The notes under the pieces are model-generated. The model was not told the origin of the DNA. It searched no databases and saw nothing but the letters and a program-made list of their open reading frames with translations. A stretch of DNA of 64,000 nt from Motacilla alba alba (taxonomy: Eukaryota > Chordata > Aves > Passeriformes > Motacillidae): NCBI RefSeq assembly GCF_015832195.1, contig NC_052026.1:10151619-10215618 (forward strand), written 5' to 3'. A program made the position numbers and the translations under genes. This document shows, in pieces, positions 44,301-59,300 of this stretch; within the stretch, counting starts at the first letter, position 1, and each line of letters starts with the position of its first letter.

Positions 44301-47300
44301 GTATTTTGACTGTATTTTCATAGTTGTTGTTTATAATATCAGGGTTGGTTTGTTCTTGCTTGCAGTAAATTTTTAATCTCCTTTTCAGTTTCAGATCTGA
44401 CACGGGCAGGAAATCCCAAAGCTGCTGAGTTTCTGATGATTTGGGGGGTGGGGGAGAGGGGAGAGATTTCAATCAGCCTGTAGGCAAGGGAAGCACTAGT
44501 GTTGTAAAGATGGGAAAGACGGGAAGAGTCTGATCCTTTTATGATCTGCATGGCTTTAATAACTCATGATACTGCTCAGTCTGTTTCACTGCCCAGTAAC
44601 TCCGGTGGATTTCTTCATAGCTGCAGAGCTTGTGGACATTTTACTTTATAGTAGGAGCTTTGTTACTTTGTTGCTGTTTGTATTTGGAGTGCTGTGGAAT
44701 TGAACTTGCAGGCTGAAACAGGGGTTCCAGTTGTTCCTAGACTAAACCCCTTTTAGGTTTTGTGCATCTTTGTATTTCCTTTAGTCAGGGCTTTATGGGA
44801 AGGGTGTAAGATTTTTGCCACAGTGTAGTAAAGCTTAGTTTTCTCTTTAAATTAGTGACTCTTGTATGATGTTTTATCAGTTCTGATTCATTGAGCTCAT
44901 TGTCTTCTTGCTGTGTTTTCCTTCAAAAGACGACAACCATGTACCGTGACCGAAGTTTTCCAGTTTTGTTGGGTCCTGTTTGTTCATGCAAAAGGTAAGG
45001 GATCTGAAAGGAATTAAATAGAGCAGACATAGTTTTATTAGTTATTATTTTATTTCAGTCCTTAAAACACCCAGTAGGTGCAGTGCAGTCTTTATTGTAA
45101 GAGCAGCCTTAAAGCTTATAAGAACAGTAGAGAATTTCAGATGTTTTTCTTGATAGTGACTGTTGGGAGAAAAAGGAATGAACAGGATTAAATCCTCATT
45201 TTAGGCTTCAGTTGGTCAGTCTAAAATCTTTCCTCATCAAATCTGTGTCTTAAAGAATTTCCACATCCCTAGGCCTTGTTTCAGGTCCTGCTTTGGTGAG
45301 TGTTCACTGTGAGTGATGTGTAAGTAAGGTAGTGCTTTGGGGAAAGTAAAGACAGGATTGATATTCCACGTGGAAAGAGCATCATTGTAGATCAAAACCA
45401 CTGATAATGTCCAGTAACTTGATTTTTTTGTCTTTATATAATACCTATCAGAGGAAAACCAATATTTTAATTTCTTCAAGGAAAGGAATAAAAGGAATTT
45501 TTTTTTTTGGTTTGGAAGTGTGTGGTGGGATGTGTTTTTTCAAATTTAACAGTGAATCAGTGTTAAGATTCCTAAAGTGTGCTATGATTTCCTTAACTGG
45601 ATGATTTTGAGGCTAGGACAGAGTAGGCTGTGGTGATATTGAATGGCCTGGCACTCATTTTATTCAGCACAGAACTTTGTTTACAAAGCCTTTCTTTCTA
45701 CACTGTGCCACACTGCAGAGGGTTCCTGGCAGCAGGGCTGGACCTTCAGCACCACATCCCTGCAAAAGTCAGGAAGGGTGTGCTGGGGCACAAGTGCTGC
45801 TCTGAGCACTCCATAATTTGAGGAAGATGCCTTTTTGTAAGGCTGCAAATTCCACCTTATTGGGCAAGAGAAGTCTTTCCTAAACAAGTGTGGTGCTTTC
45901 AGCCTGAAACACAGCATGATTTCAACCACTGATCCCAGCAGAGTTAGTACTGTACTTATTTCCAGTCAGTCAGGACTTCACTTCCTTAGCACAGGTAGGC
46001 AGCTGAGAGAGTAAGTAGGTCAGTCTGGAAAATCACAGGTTTTTCTTTTCCCTCCTGTAAAGTCTGCGTTTCTGTGGGAAGATTGGATGGTTGACAAGGT
46101 GCAGAGGGACTTTATGATTCTTCTTGTTGCTAAGTTAGTGTCAGATACGTTTGCATAACTGCATCATCCATTGACTACCTGTTAATTATAAGCAGTTTCA
46201 GATATGGTAACGAACCCTCTGGAGAATACCATGTTGATAACACATCCAAGTGGATTTTACAAGGGAAAGAAAAAATGACAGTGCATAGAAGCTGTAAAGT
46301 TACTAAATGATTATTAAAGTGTGGTTTGTAAAAGTGTTGACTATAAGGCATTGGGTGTTGGTGTGAGGTTTTGTGCTGTGTGGTTTAGGGGTGGGCAGTC
46401 AATCCTTATCACAGCAACCACACAGCAGTGGCAGGCCCAGGCTTGCCTGCTCCTGCAGCCCATTGCCTTCAGTTCATGCACACTGAGGGAGCCCCTTGTT
46501 CAGTGGGACTGCACTTCAGCAAACTGTAAGAACTGCTCTTCAAACTCTTTCATTTCTTTCTTTAAAATTGATGGGGGAAGAAAAAAATCTGTTTTTTTTT
46601 TTTTTAATTATTTGGTACAAAGTTGTGAAAGGGAGCCTTATTTGAAATGTCAGCAACAAGAAATTACTATGGAACATCTGCTACTGTGAAATTATATTCA
46701 TTTTTGTGCTGGCAGTAAGTTGTCATCGTTGTGGAATTGATCCTGTGTTAGGATAGTTACTTTGAGAATTGTATTGATTAAAGGTTTGCTAATAGTATTT
46801 AGAATTTTCATTGCTTTGCTGTGAACCTTTAATGATTTGGAAATAACTGATAAGTGGCTGAAGTTAACTAAAATTTCATCTAGGGTCCATTATTTTAAAT
46901 AGTTTAAATTATCTGCATTTAAATAATTTTTCTTCTAGCAAACGTGGAACCAGAAAATAACACAAATTTGAACAAACTGGAATGTTACTGGTAAAAAGAT
47001 AACAGCATAATTGAGAAAAATTCTCTAATCATCTATTCCATGTGTTCTAAGTGAGTTTATTCAAGAATTTAAATCTGTTCTTCATAGTGGGCTCAGCCAA
47101 GTGATTTGGAGCTTCCCTGAGACCAAAGGGAAGGTGGAAAGAGTGGAAGAGTCATAAGTATTTAAGGAGTAATAGAAACATCATGCTGTGCATAAAAAGT
47201 GAAGTGTGATTTATGTTATTGATTAACTGTATCATTTATTTTACTAAACTGTTTTAACTATGGCCACTCCTCATAAACATAAATGAGTTTAGTAAAGAGT

Positions 47301-50300
47301 CACATACAGCTCTGATTGTAGTCTTTGTCAAAGGTGTTAAAAGAGTGAAGAGGTTACAAGGACTCTTTTCTGCAGGAAAATGAGAGATAAAAAGTACTTA
47401 ATAAACCAGGTCCAGAGATAGGCACATTTAGCTCTTCTGTAAAGCACAAGAGAAATGAAGTTATATTTATTACTGTTTATAGTGAGTATGCCCCCAGCAA
47501 ATTGTTTTCCAAGAAAACAGATTGTTAAAAAAAAAAATCAGGCTTGGAGTTAAGTACAGGTTTGTTCTGGGAGTGAGGGGCAGGGGCTGAAGGAGAGGGC
47601 AGTTTCTAGGCCATCTGAAAACGCGGATCCAGCCGTGCCAAAGTTAAAGTTATTTGTAGCTGTTTGCAGCAATGCAAAGCTGGGGAAAAGGGGAAGAGTT
47701 GAGTCTCAGAACCCATTCTCCCCCTCCTTGGCCTTCAGAGCAGAATTTGCTTGGGGCAGGTGGGAATCCAGTGAAGGATGTGGCTGTGCCAGGCAGTGGG
47801 GCTGGTGCTGCCAGAGTTACAGCAGCACGTTCTTCCTTGGGGCAGCTTGCATTAAACAGTTAGTGCTGCTTCAAGTGATTTATGCACTGCTTAATGAGGT
47901 TATTGTGAATGAGGGAGCAGCAACAGCTTATTTAGCAACATTTTGGTAAGGTTTGATTTCAGCACAGTGTATTTGGTTTCCTTCACAGTTGTTGTCTCTG
48001 AAAAAGTATTTTATTTTCATAATTGTTATGTGTTATTCTGAGTCGGCTTTACTGCCTGTGTTGCTATCCAGGTACTTACAGTCACCAAACACTGTGTTTC
48101 CAGGATTCCATTATTGATTCTAATACAAATATCAACAGTCTCTTGGTTAAAAAATACTTAAATTTTACTTTTTTAAATTTACTTTGCTTTTTCTACTAAT
48201 TTTATGTCTTATGTCTTTCTAATATTGCAGGAAATTTTCCCATGATCAGTGATGACTTGGTCAATTCCTACCATCTCTTGTTATGTGCTTTGGATCTAGT
48301 GTATGGAAATGCTCTGCAGTGTCCTAACCGTAAAGAACTCCTGAATCCTAATTTTAAGGGTATGTTGAAAAAAATAAGTTGATTTGAAATACATGAGAAC
48401 TAGTATTTTCTGTATCTGGCTACACAGTTCCCTTCCTGTTAATGTAGTGTGTAATAACAGACTAGTGAATTTTGTGAATAATACACTAGGTCAAGAATTT
48501 GATGTGCTGTGGAAATACCCTTGAAGGATGTTCCAGAGTAAGGCTTTGAGTTAGTGAGGGTTTAATGTCAGTGAAAAAGTGCACAGAGACACAGCCATCA
48601 CTGGACACAGTGAGACTGGAATGTTCTCTGGTGCAGCAGTTTGGAAAGACCCAGGGCTCAGATAGGAGAGTTGTTTCTCTCTCGTTTCTGGATTGCTGCT
48701 GTTCTCTTTCTGAAGAGAATGGAAGCGTAAGTTGACTTGATAACCACAAATTCAGATTAATGTTGAGAAGTTGCCTTTGAATTTCTGATGTAACTCGTCC
48801 CAGGCTTGCACTTCATTTTCAGTGCTCTACAGGATTGGCCAAGTGTAGTGCTTCAGATGTGACCTGGGTCCATTATCTCAAATAAATATTGTAGTTCACC
48901 AGTGTTTGGTTTTTTTTCCTATTAAAATTGATATATGTCATTTTTATCACTTAGTAACTAATGATTTTAGATCTTTAACTCAAAATTTGCTTTTGATAAC
49001 ATTACCCAGTTAGTGAGCATTGTGTAATTAATAGTTCTTTCAAGAGAACTAATTAGTTTGCTGTACCTTGACTACAAATCATTTAAGAATTTAAGTTTAA
49101 TAAGAAAGCAGGATATGGATTTGCAAAATTAAATCATACAATATTCTTTCTGAATTGTAGGTCTACCTGAAGACTTCCATAGTAAGGATTATAAAGTATC
49201 ATCTGATCCTCCCTGCATCATTGAAAAACTGTGCTCTTTACATTATGGATTAGTTCTAGAAGCAAAAGGTATAAAGGAACATTTTTGGAAGCCATATATT
49301 CGGAAGCTTTTTGACAAAAAGGTTGGTCAGTAAATTTGTAATGTAGAAAAATCTCTCCTTGCTTGTTACCTTCAAAACCTTTATAAGAAATGAAATGCCC
49401 ATCCTTTGTTCTTAAATATCTTACAGCTTTTGAAAGGAAAAGATGAAAATCTGACGGGATTTCTGGATCCTGGCAACTTTGGAGACAGCGTGTAAGTGCT
49501 TGTCTGTGCTTTGGTTTGCAGGAGTGCCCCTCTGTGGCCTAGCTGTTCCCTGATCTGAGCTCTGGCAGCAGCTATGCCTTGTGTGTTCCTGGCAGTGCTT
49601 GGAAGAGGAACAGTATGGTGTTCTTCAGGATGGTGTTACCTGATGTCTGCTTTTATTCTTACATTTCTCTTTCCTGCATTTTTTGTTTGTGTGTAACTCA
49701 GAGTTATGAAAAAGCTGTGGGAGCACACTGAGTTGGAAGTGGGAGGGAAAAAAATGGGCTTGGTGGTGTTTAGAGATGGTTATGTGTAGGACTTACTTTC
49801 TTTTATTGATATAAAAATGGTTCAGTGTAGTTTATGATACGATGCTGTGTAAATTTTGAGGAGTTTCCAGGAAAAAGGAGTTCTCAGTGTTTTGGTGTGT
49901 TCTTCCTGCAGCTGGATAAATGGCAGGGTATCAGATACATGGGGAAAATAATCTCCTTGCCAGTGTCGTGTATAAGGTACTGCAGATCTTAAAGGAGCTT
50001 CAGTGAGGGTCAAAAGAAATTTGAAGTAGACTTCCCCCAGGCCAGAACTGTGTTCAAAGTATGAGCAGATGAAAAAAGCAGTCTAAATAAAGGGGGTTTG
50101 TCTGCCTTTGTGCTGTAGCAAAGCCATCAACAAGGCCTATGAGGAGTATGTTCTGTCAGTGGGAAATCTCGATGAGCGAATATTCCTTGGCGAGGATGCA
50201 GATGAAGAGATTGGAACTCTTACGAGGTGCTTGAACACACCTTCAGGACTGGAAACAGCTGAGAGGGTACAAGTGAAGCATAATTTGCAGCAGCATTTTG

Positions 50301-53300
50301 ACAGGGTGAGTATGGCATGGCCTATGTTGCTGTTTTTATAGTCCACCCTCCCTGGCTGCCTATGGGGACAGAAATAAAACACACCTCAGAGTGTGGGGAG
50401 AAAATGGACAGAGTATTGGGAGCTGGACTTCATTGTGAAGAATGTAATGTGTTTGTTAAAAGAAGTTACTGTGGGGTTAGGTAATTAGAAGATGCACTGA
50501 TTTTGCTGTGTTCTAATTGAAGGGATATCCTTGATGTTACATTATTTTAATGTGATGGCTTGATCTGATGCAAATAAACTAAAATGCTGATCAGGAGGAC
50601 TTCTCATGTTAAAGGTTAAACTTGCTGAAAGGAAGCCCTGGCTCAGTACACTTTTGCTATGAGCTGCAGCTCCCTTTATTACTTAGGCTAGGAAGAGATA
50701 CTGGGATTTAGGGGGGATTTTTGAGATTGGTCTAATTGTTTCACCCTCAATTCCAGCATCTGCATTTCAGCATAGATCACATCCCCTCTGTTTATACAGA
50801 ACTGTTTGATACAAACATCTGAGCACCAGAGACAAATTCTTTATTGCTCTTACCTGAGTCATTGTCTGGTTTGGGCTGTTTGATTAGAAGCCATTTCTTT
50901 CCATAACACAGAGTAAGAATTCTGCTGATTGATGTTTCTAGGTTTGACCTTTATCAAAGTTTATAGCAGAGTCCCTATGTATATGTGGTTATTTTTAATT
51001 TTCAGTCCAAATCACTGAGGATCACAACCCCCCTTACTGGCCGCAAGTATATTAAAGAGAGCAACCCGTACGTGACACCTGTTTCCATAGCAACCTACAG
51101 CCTGAGCCGCCTGCACACGATGCTGGCAGGGCTGAAAAATGCCCCCAGTGAAAATCTGGAGCAAATACTCAGGTAAATTTGGTGTTCAGCCAAATAATCC
51201 TATTTTCTATTCTAGTTTTAATAGCAAACATTAATGCTGAACAGTGTAAATTAAAAGGTGAGCCAGTCCTTTACTAGTGGAGTAAAATGGTATCCAGAGA
51301 GATATTTACATTTTGAAGGACTGTTGTCTTTATTTAGACTCATCTGTCCTTAGAGATTGATGAACATCCACCTTTTAAAACCCAGCAGATCTGGGATTCT
51401 CTAACCACAAGTTGCCAGTATAAAATTTTCAAGACTCTTCTTCCTGCTTAACAAATGGCACTACCTAGGAAATCACTCCATACTGTAGGAGATACAAACC
51501 AAACTTTATTCTCCATGTGGATAAACTGTTTTGCAGTTAGATATATTTAGGTCTGTTTGTATTGCTGTGCAATATATTTCCATTTTTTTATGCTTTCAAC
51601 ATATAAAAAAAATTGGGTGGTTTTGGTCTTAGTAGGAATAGTATATTGAAAATGTTTAGTTTTTATTTTCAGGTCATGCTCCAGAGATCCTTCTCAATCC
51701 ATTGCAAACAGAGTTAAAGAAATGCATGATGTGTTCTGTCAGAGCACTCAGTCTGAAGGAGAATTCAGTAATTTTTCCAAAGGTGGGAAACATTTTACTT
51801 ACCCATAAAATGCATATACATCCATCTCTTGTAATTAAGTTTTACCTACAGGTTATGCTTTAGCAGAAGTGTCTTTTCTACTTCTCTTGCCTTTTCCTTA
51901 AGACATAGCAAATTTCAATGCTGTGTAAAATTTATAATCAGCCTTAGCTTGTATCACTGGAATTTGATCGTATTTCAGCACTAGAGAAGTGAAATGAAAA
52001 GGACTTCTAAGTGCACCACTTTTTCTCTCAAGTATAAGATTATTAGTGATGGCATGGATTTCTGTGCTGGTAAGGAAAATCTGAGTAACTGTAGTCTTCA
52101 AAAACCCAACAGCAACTTTGGCTTACATATGAGGATGGATTAGTACAGGTATTGAAATCCTGCCAGTATAAACACAAAAACATGATTTGCAAAGTTGTCT
52201 TGATAGCTGAAGTGCCTGAAGATGGATTGAATATAAGGAAGATGCTCTTGACCTTGTTTCTTAATAAGGCCTTCCTTTGTTCTTGTCAGCTTAGTTGCTT
52301 CGCTGCTTTTTGTTGCACAGTGCAAGGTGAATCCATGGAGGTGCATTTTCTGGATTTGCATTGTGTCTGTTATAGCAACATTAAGGATTGTTCCTATACA
52401 TGGTGATGTAATACTGATACCCAAAATCTGGGCTCAGTAGCAAGTTACTCAGCTCTGCATTCACAAGTCAGTGCACCTACATTAACTTGAAATTAACTGT
52501 TTTAGTCCTGAAAGTATTGTATCCACAGCAGCACAGAAATCCACACAAGCTACTGCTGCATTTCTGTATCTGAACGTGAAGAATATAATACTTTTTTCTT
52601 GCATTTTACAATATTGCTTCTATTTAAACTTCCTGCAGATGTTGCTAGTAAACATTTTCGTCGTGCTGAGATGCTCTACTACAAGGTCTTGGAGTCAGTC
52701 ATTGAGCAAGAGAGGAAGAGACTGGGAGACACTGACTTATCTGTAAGGAAAACTAATCAAAGGTTCCTCACTTTTAAAGTGTGACCTGCAAAAAAAAGAA
52801 CACAGATGTAGAGCAGAATTGTCAGCTATTTAAAATGAGGGTAAATCTCTGAGAAGAACCCTGTAAGTACACCTGAATGGAGGAAAAAAGGTTCAAGAAA
52901 TTATGTTTGCAAACACAAAGATAGATGAAATTTTTAATGACTCTTTAATTTTTAATGAGCCATTTTAAAGATGGCTCATTTTGAACTCAGTTCTGTCCCT
53001 TAAAAATAGCTTCACTTTTTATAAGCTTGAGAGTCTTGCTGTTGAGACAGTAAAAAGTGTTTTATTCTTCTATAGTTACACTGTAAAATAAGCTTTAAAA
53101 TTTGCGACTCTTGCAGGCAATACTGGAACAAGATGTGTTTCACAGGTCTCTGCTGGCATGTTGCCTGGAGATCATTACCTTTACATACAACCCACCTGGA
53201 AACTTCCCATTCGTCACTGAAATATTTGACATTCCAGTTTATCATTTTTACAAGGTAATGTGTTTGATAGCTAGAAATGCTTACAAAGTCATGAGTGCTC

Positions 53301-56300
53301 ATTGACCTGTATGACAACCTAGTCATAGTAATGCAGCCCTCGTGTTTCTGATAATCTCTTCCTTGAAAATCAAGTATTGGAACTGGAGTTCAGTTTAAGA
53401 ACAAATCTATGAAACAAGTACATTGTGTTGATCCTAATTATCCCTTGCACAGGTGATTGAGGTTTTCATTAGAGCAGAGGATGGCCTCTGTCGGGAAGTG
53501 GTGAAACACCTGAACCACATTGAAGAGCAGATCCTGGAAAGCATGGCATGGAAACAGGGATCTGTACTGTGGGACAAGATCAGAGAGAATGAAAACAAAG
53601 TTCCTACTTGTGAAGAGGTGAGCACATCTTCATGTGTTACATAGCTTTCATAATCAGACAGGATGGCAGAGAGAGGACTTTGTGCCCTGAGGAGAGGCCT
53701 TACATGTCCCAGTAGCAGTTCCACCATCCCAGCCCATCAGTGCAGGCAAAGCAGCAAGTGCCGTGTGCTTTGGCCTGGTCAGGGCCATCTCTGGAGACAT
53801 CTGCAACAGAGGCAGGCAGCAGAGATGATTCTCATCCAGTATTTTATCCAGTATTTTATTGGTGTAGCAGAACAGTGAACAAAGTGGTCAAGCAGGGAAG
53901 GTTTGGACCGGTAACTCTTGGAAAGATTTTTAGACAAGAAATGTGGTAAAAAGTACACACAGTAGGCACAGAAAGACTATTACAGTGTGTATCTTGCAGA
54001 GCAGCACCATCACTACTCACTACTGGTTTTGTTTGGCTTAGGGTAAGTTTGTCAGTTTTCTTGTTATTTTTCCACTAAGTTTTGCTGTTCAAAATATGTA
54101 GTGCAGTAGCTTTTAAAAATTTGCTATGTAGTTAACGTGTGATCCAGACACTCTAACAGAAGGATAAATATTTTAGGTAATGCCACCTCAGTACTTTGAG
54201 AGATCTGCTGGGAGCAGTGTTGGAGGCTCACCACTGACACCACGGCGAATAAACGAGGTTCGTGCTGAAAGTGGAGGACTGGGAAAAGGTGAGATTTTTT
54301 TAAAGCAGAACGTGCTGTACATTGCTTACTTGGATTCAATTGTGTAAGGGAGGAAGCTGCTTTGATTCCAGTCTACAGTTGCAAACACATTGGTAAAGTG
54401 TATTGCAGCTCATAGAGTTGCATCGGAGATCTAAGACTGATGGATTCATCATATCAGTGTGAACAGTACTGCTTTGATAGGGTGTTCTGAGGTGATGGAT
54501 ATGAACAGCAATGTGCATGTGTGTTAAACTGTATTTATACATGCACACACACAGGGCTTACACTCTTAATTGGTTTGCTTTATTGTTATACTAGAAAAGA
54601 ATAACACTATCACTATATATTGGGTGACATCTCAAACGTTTTCCACTAGAAAAAATAAAATATAATGTTTGAACTTAGAAAAATATTAAATACAGCATTA
54701 TTGAAGATTAAGTAATCTCTAAAAGCAATCAGTATTTTTAAATTTTTTTTCCTGAAAAGCTTTGCATGACATATTTTGATTTGCATTAGATTTCCACCAC
54801 CTTGTAAAAACAAAGGATTATAAAACAAGAATTAAATAGATATCTGTGTGTGTCTCTTTCCTCCCCAGGCCTCTCCTCCCCTCCGGCCACCCTGTATGAC
54901 AGGTACAGCTCTCCCACGGCCAACCCCACGCGGCGGCGCCTGTTCGCTGACAGTGACAGTGGCCCCGAGGCTGGCACGGCCGTCAGGGTGCCCCCGCAGC
55001 CCGTGGTGAGCACGGTGCCAGTGCAGAACGTGAGCCCCGAGGCCGTGTCCGTGACCCCGGTGCCTGGCCAGACCCTGGTGACCGTGGCAACGGCCACTGT
55101 GACAGCCAACAACGGGCAGACAGTGACAATACCCGTGCAAGGTGAGGGAAAAGCTGCTGCACCACCATTCAGGTATTAGAACACAGCCAGGTATCTGTTC
55201 ACAGCCAGAACACAGCTGCATTAGTATGGAAACCTTACTTGAACTCCAGTATCTTCTCATCTCATGGTGAAGTTTCCAGAGTATTTTGTTTAAACAATTT
55301 CATGTATAAATCCCAAATGTCTAGTTAGAAGTAGCTAATAAAAGAAGTACTGAATTATTTTTAAAAACTCAAAAACCCACCCCCCCCACTCACATCCCCC
55401 ACACAGCTTGCTCTTATTTCAGGCTCTTTTTGTTACGTTACAGGTATTGCCAATGAAAATGGAGGAATAACTTTCTTCCCAGTCCAAGTAAATGTAGGTA
55501 CCCAGCCCCAGGCTGTGTCTGGGCCCATGCAGCCTCTGAGTGCCCAGACTCTGGCTGGCACCCTGAACCCTCAGATGGCTGGGGCAGCACTGCAGTTGCC
55601 AGGCCAGTTAACAGTGCAGCAGATCTCCCCTGGAGAGCAGAGACAGACCCAGCAGCTCAGTGCCACGGCTGTCAGGCCTCGCAAGATGGGCTCACTTGCA
55701 CTCTTCTTCAGAAAGGTACTTTTTAAACCAAGTTTGCTTTGCTTACTTCTTATTTTGGTAAACTTGCAGTAATTTTAAAAATACACATTTACTGGTTGCA
55801 ATAATAAGGGCATATTACATTTAATTTATACCTTAATTATTGATACACACCTGAAGAGTAATTTTCTCCTTCAGGCCGCTTCTCACTAGCAAAGGAGTGT
55901 GCTGGCACATCAAGATGTAGGAATAGAGTCTGTACTTGGCCAGCAGGCTCTTAAAGGTGTCCCTTTTCTTGAAAGCTCTTCCAAAGAAAGAGGTTAACTT
56001 TTGAGACTTTCTGGTTTATTTAGTACAGAGGTTGCTGTAGGCAATGCAGTGCCCTTTCTGTGCTCAGGACAGCTTAGAATTTAAGCTTCTAACAAGTGTT
56101 TTCTTAGCACTGACACCAATAGTGAGAATGTCTGTGCCTTGTAAGCAAAACAGTTAAATTTGAATGTAGTTATTCTTCTCTTGGCTTAGCATTTGCATGA
56201 GCTGTACAGGTGTGCAAGCTGAGCTACTCTTTTGCTGGGTCAGAAGAGCAGCGTTGCTGTGGCCTGAGCACAGTGTCCCTTGTCACAGGTGTATCACTTG

Positions 56301-59300
56301 GCCAGCGTTCGTCTGAGGGACCTCTGTGCCAAACTGGATGTGTCTGATGAGCTGCGCAAAAAGATCTGGACATGCTTTGAGTACTCCTTGGTGCACTGCC
56401 CTGAAATCATGATGGACAGACACCTGGATCAGCTGCTGATGTGTGCCATTTATGTCATGACTAAGGTAAAGTGGGAGCAAAGAAACAGCAGACAAAAAAT
56501 CTCCTTTCATAACTAATATTCCTAGTACTACTTTCTCAAAAAGCCCCAAACCAACAAACACACACAACCACCCCAAGCCAAACAAATGACCCAATAACCT
56601 GCAGAAAAACTGAACCTCTTCTGTGCATCCCCCTTAGGTTACTAACGAAGACAGATCATTCCAGAACATCATGCGCTGCTACCGGACACAGCCACAAGCC
56701 AAGAGTCACGTGAGCACAGTCACTATTTAACCTTGTGGGATCTGGTTTATTAAATGCCTTCATTCTATTTTAGGAACAGATCACTGGGTAAAGCAATATT
56801 TAGTATTAAGGGGATGCAGTCTATGACCCATTCTCAAAAGACAGTGGTCATATCCAAAATCCTGCACTGCTGTAAAGCTCTTCCACTAAACTGTACCTAA
56901 AATAGAAAATGTTCTTTACTTAAAACCAAAGGAGGCAGTGCCCGTAGGCCATTACTCCTCTCAGGAGGCTGTATTTTGCCCTGCAAGAAGCAGTTTGGTA
57001 CCACAGTGAAGTTCTGGCAGCAGCCGTGTCATGCAGGCAGCTGTTCCCTGGCTGGGTGACTGCTCCACCGTGCCCTGCTCACGCTGCTCCCTGTCCCTGC
57101 AGGTGTATCGCAGCGTCCTCATCAAGGGCCGCCGCCGCCGCCACTCGGGCAGCAGCGACAGCAGCAGCCAGCAGAACTCACCCACAGACAGGAGCAAAGA
57201 CAGGAACAAAGAAAGAAGTGAGTGATTCCAAACGCCAGGTGTTTGGGTTTAATTCCATTTCCAAAACTGTGTGTGTAAATGAAGAGTTGGACTTTGTGTT
57301 GTTTCACCCCAAATGGTTCCTCCTTTGGTAAACTTAGACATAATTAAGAATACACTGATAACATTTAAGCATTGCTCTAACTCAAGGTTTTTATTTTACC
57401 CACTCGGACAGTTTCAAATCCCTCCCCACATGCACTTACCTTGGGAATTTGCTGTGCTGACCTGAGCTCAGAGTTCAGCTCACAGACCAAAGAATTTTGG
57501 AGTCCTTGCAGAAGGAGGAAATCTGGGCTAGCCCAGGTTCACAGCTACTCTTATCACAACCAAAGAGCTGCAGCAGTTTCTTTTGTAGCAGTGTCTGTCT
57601 GCAGAAATAGGAACACCACCCACAGTATTTGATTTCAGCGTAGCTGACAGCTCTGGGGATTCTTCCCTTGATATGTGAACTGACACATTTTCCTTGAATT
57701 AACTTTTATAAAGGAAACTGAAGAGGTGATGCTGTGTATTCCTACCAGCAGTTTTCAAGGTATTTAATGTATGATGGTATAAGCAGTAGGTATTAATATT
57801 TTCTGTCAGAGGGAGTGGCAGGGAGGGAAGGCAAAAAAAATACGTAGATTTTGCAACTTCCCGCATTAAATTAGCAGGAAGTATGGCCAAGCCAAATATT
57901 TCTCCTACTGACAGAAAAAGACTACCATTCTTTACTTGAAATGGAGCCAGGCGGCAACAAGAAAGAGCTCCTGCTAAAAGTATAACACAAATGCTGAAAA
58001 ATGGAGCTTCAGCGCTTTTTATATCATCATGCAACTCAGCTCCTGCAGCAAATCCCTTGCAGTTTATCCAGTAAGAAGTTAGAAATCAACAAAGCTTTTG
58101 TGTAAGGGACAACGCTCAGGGATCTAAACAGGCTGCGTGCTGGTGGCAGCAGGTTCCCCGTCCCCGTTTGCCGAGGGTGGCTGGCTGCGTGCCTGCAGGG
58201 CTGGCCGTGGCTGAGCCCTGAGCTGTGGCTGTGCCCCGCAGGCAGCCGTGACTCCAGCCCGGTGATGCGCTCCAGCAGCACCCTGCCCGTGCCCCAGCCC
58301 TCCAGCGCGCCCCCGACCCCCACGCGCCTCTCCGGCCCCAACAGCGACACCGAGGAGGAGGAGCGCGGGGACCTCATCCAGTTCTACAACAACGTCTACA
58401 TCGAGCAGATCAAGGACTTTGCCCTCAAGTACACCTCAAATGCAGTAAGTTACATTTTGTGCTTTTTTGTAATAAACAGAGCTTGATCTTCTGACCACGC
58501 AGTGAAATTGCCTTAAATTAAAAAATACTAATCTGGCTTAGTAACACAACCCAACTCGCATTTGTTGTCCATTGTATGGTACATCTGCGTGGAAAAGCCT
58601 CGCTGCAGTGAGCCCTGAGCTCAGGCTGCAGCTGCTGAGTGTCTCTGTTCTCTCCGAGCAGACAGACTCGCCCCCGCTCTCGCCGTACCCGTTCGTGCGC
58701 CTCGGCTCCCCCCGCAGAGTGCAGCTCTCCCAGCACCACCCCCTGTACATCTCACCACACAGAAACGAGTCTGCCCTCTCTCCCCAGGAGAAAATATTCT
58801 ACTACTTCAGCAGCAGCCCCTCGAAGGTGAGACTGAAGGGTTTCAGTTTGATTTTTTAAATCCTTAACTCTGCTTTTTGGTTTGGGTAGTGAAATTAGAG
58901 CAGCCCCTGCAACACAAAGTTTCGTTTACCAACACACACACCATCACCTAAGGCTCATCAAACTGCCAGTGCAGCTGCCAGAGCTATAGGGCTGGATGGG
59001 CCTTTGAGCTCTGCATGCAGTTACAAACTCCCTTGAGTTTAAGACTTGCTCTGGTAAGGGAAAGACCAGTACAGTGATGAAGACAATACCTTGGTGCAGG
59101 ACAGGTTTCCACAAAAGAGCCTGTCCAGCCCCACTGCAACGTGTCTAACAACAGTTCACAGCACATGGGGGCAGTCACAAAATAGTGAGAGCTAATCCTT
59201 CTTCTGCTCCCCTCCAGAGGCTAAAGGAAATCAACAGCATGGTTCGAACTGGAGAAACACCCACAAAGAAGAGAGGCATCCTCTTGGAAGATGGAACTGA

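Noticed and set aside
45681..45929. Possible exon or transposon fragment in RBL2 intron 4
   Set aside because: GC is raised, but no repeat family end or splice-flanked frame could be recognised by eye; a RepeatMasker search would be needed.
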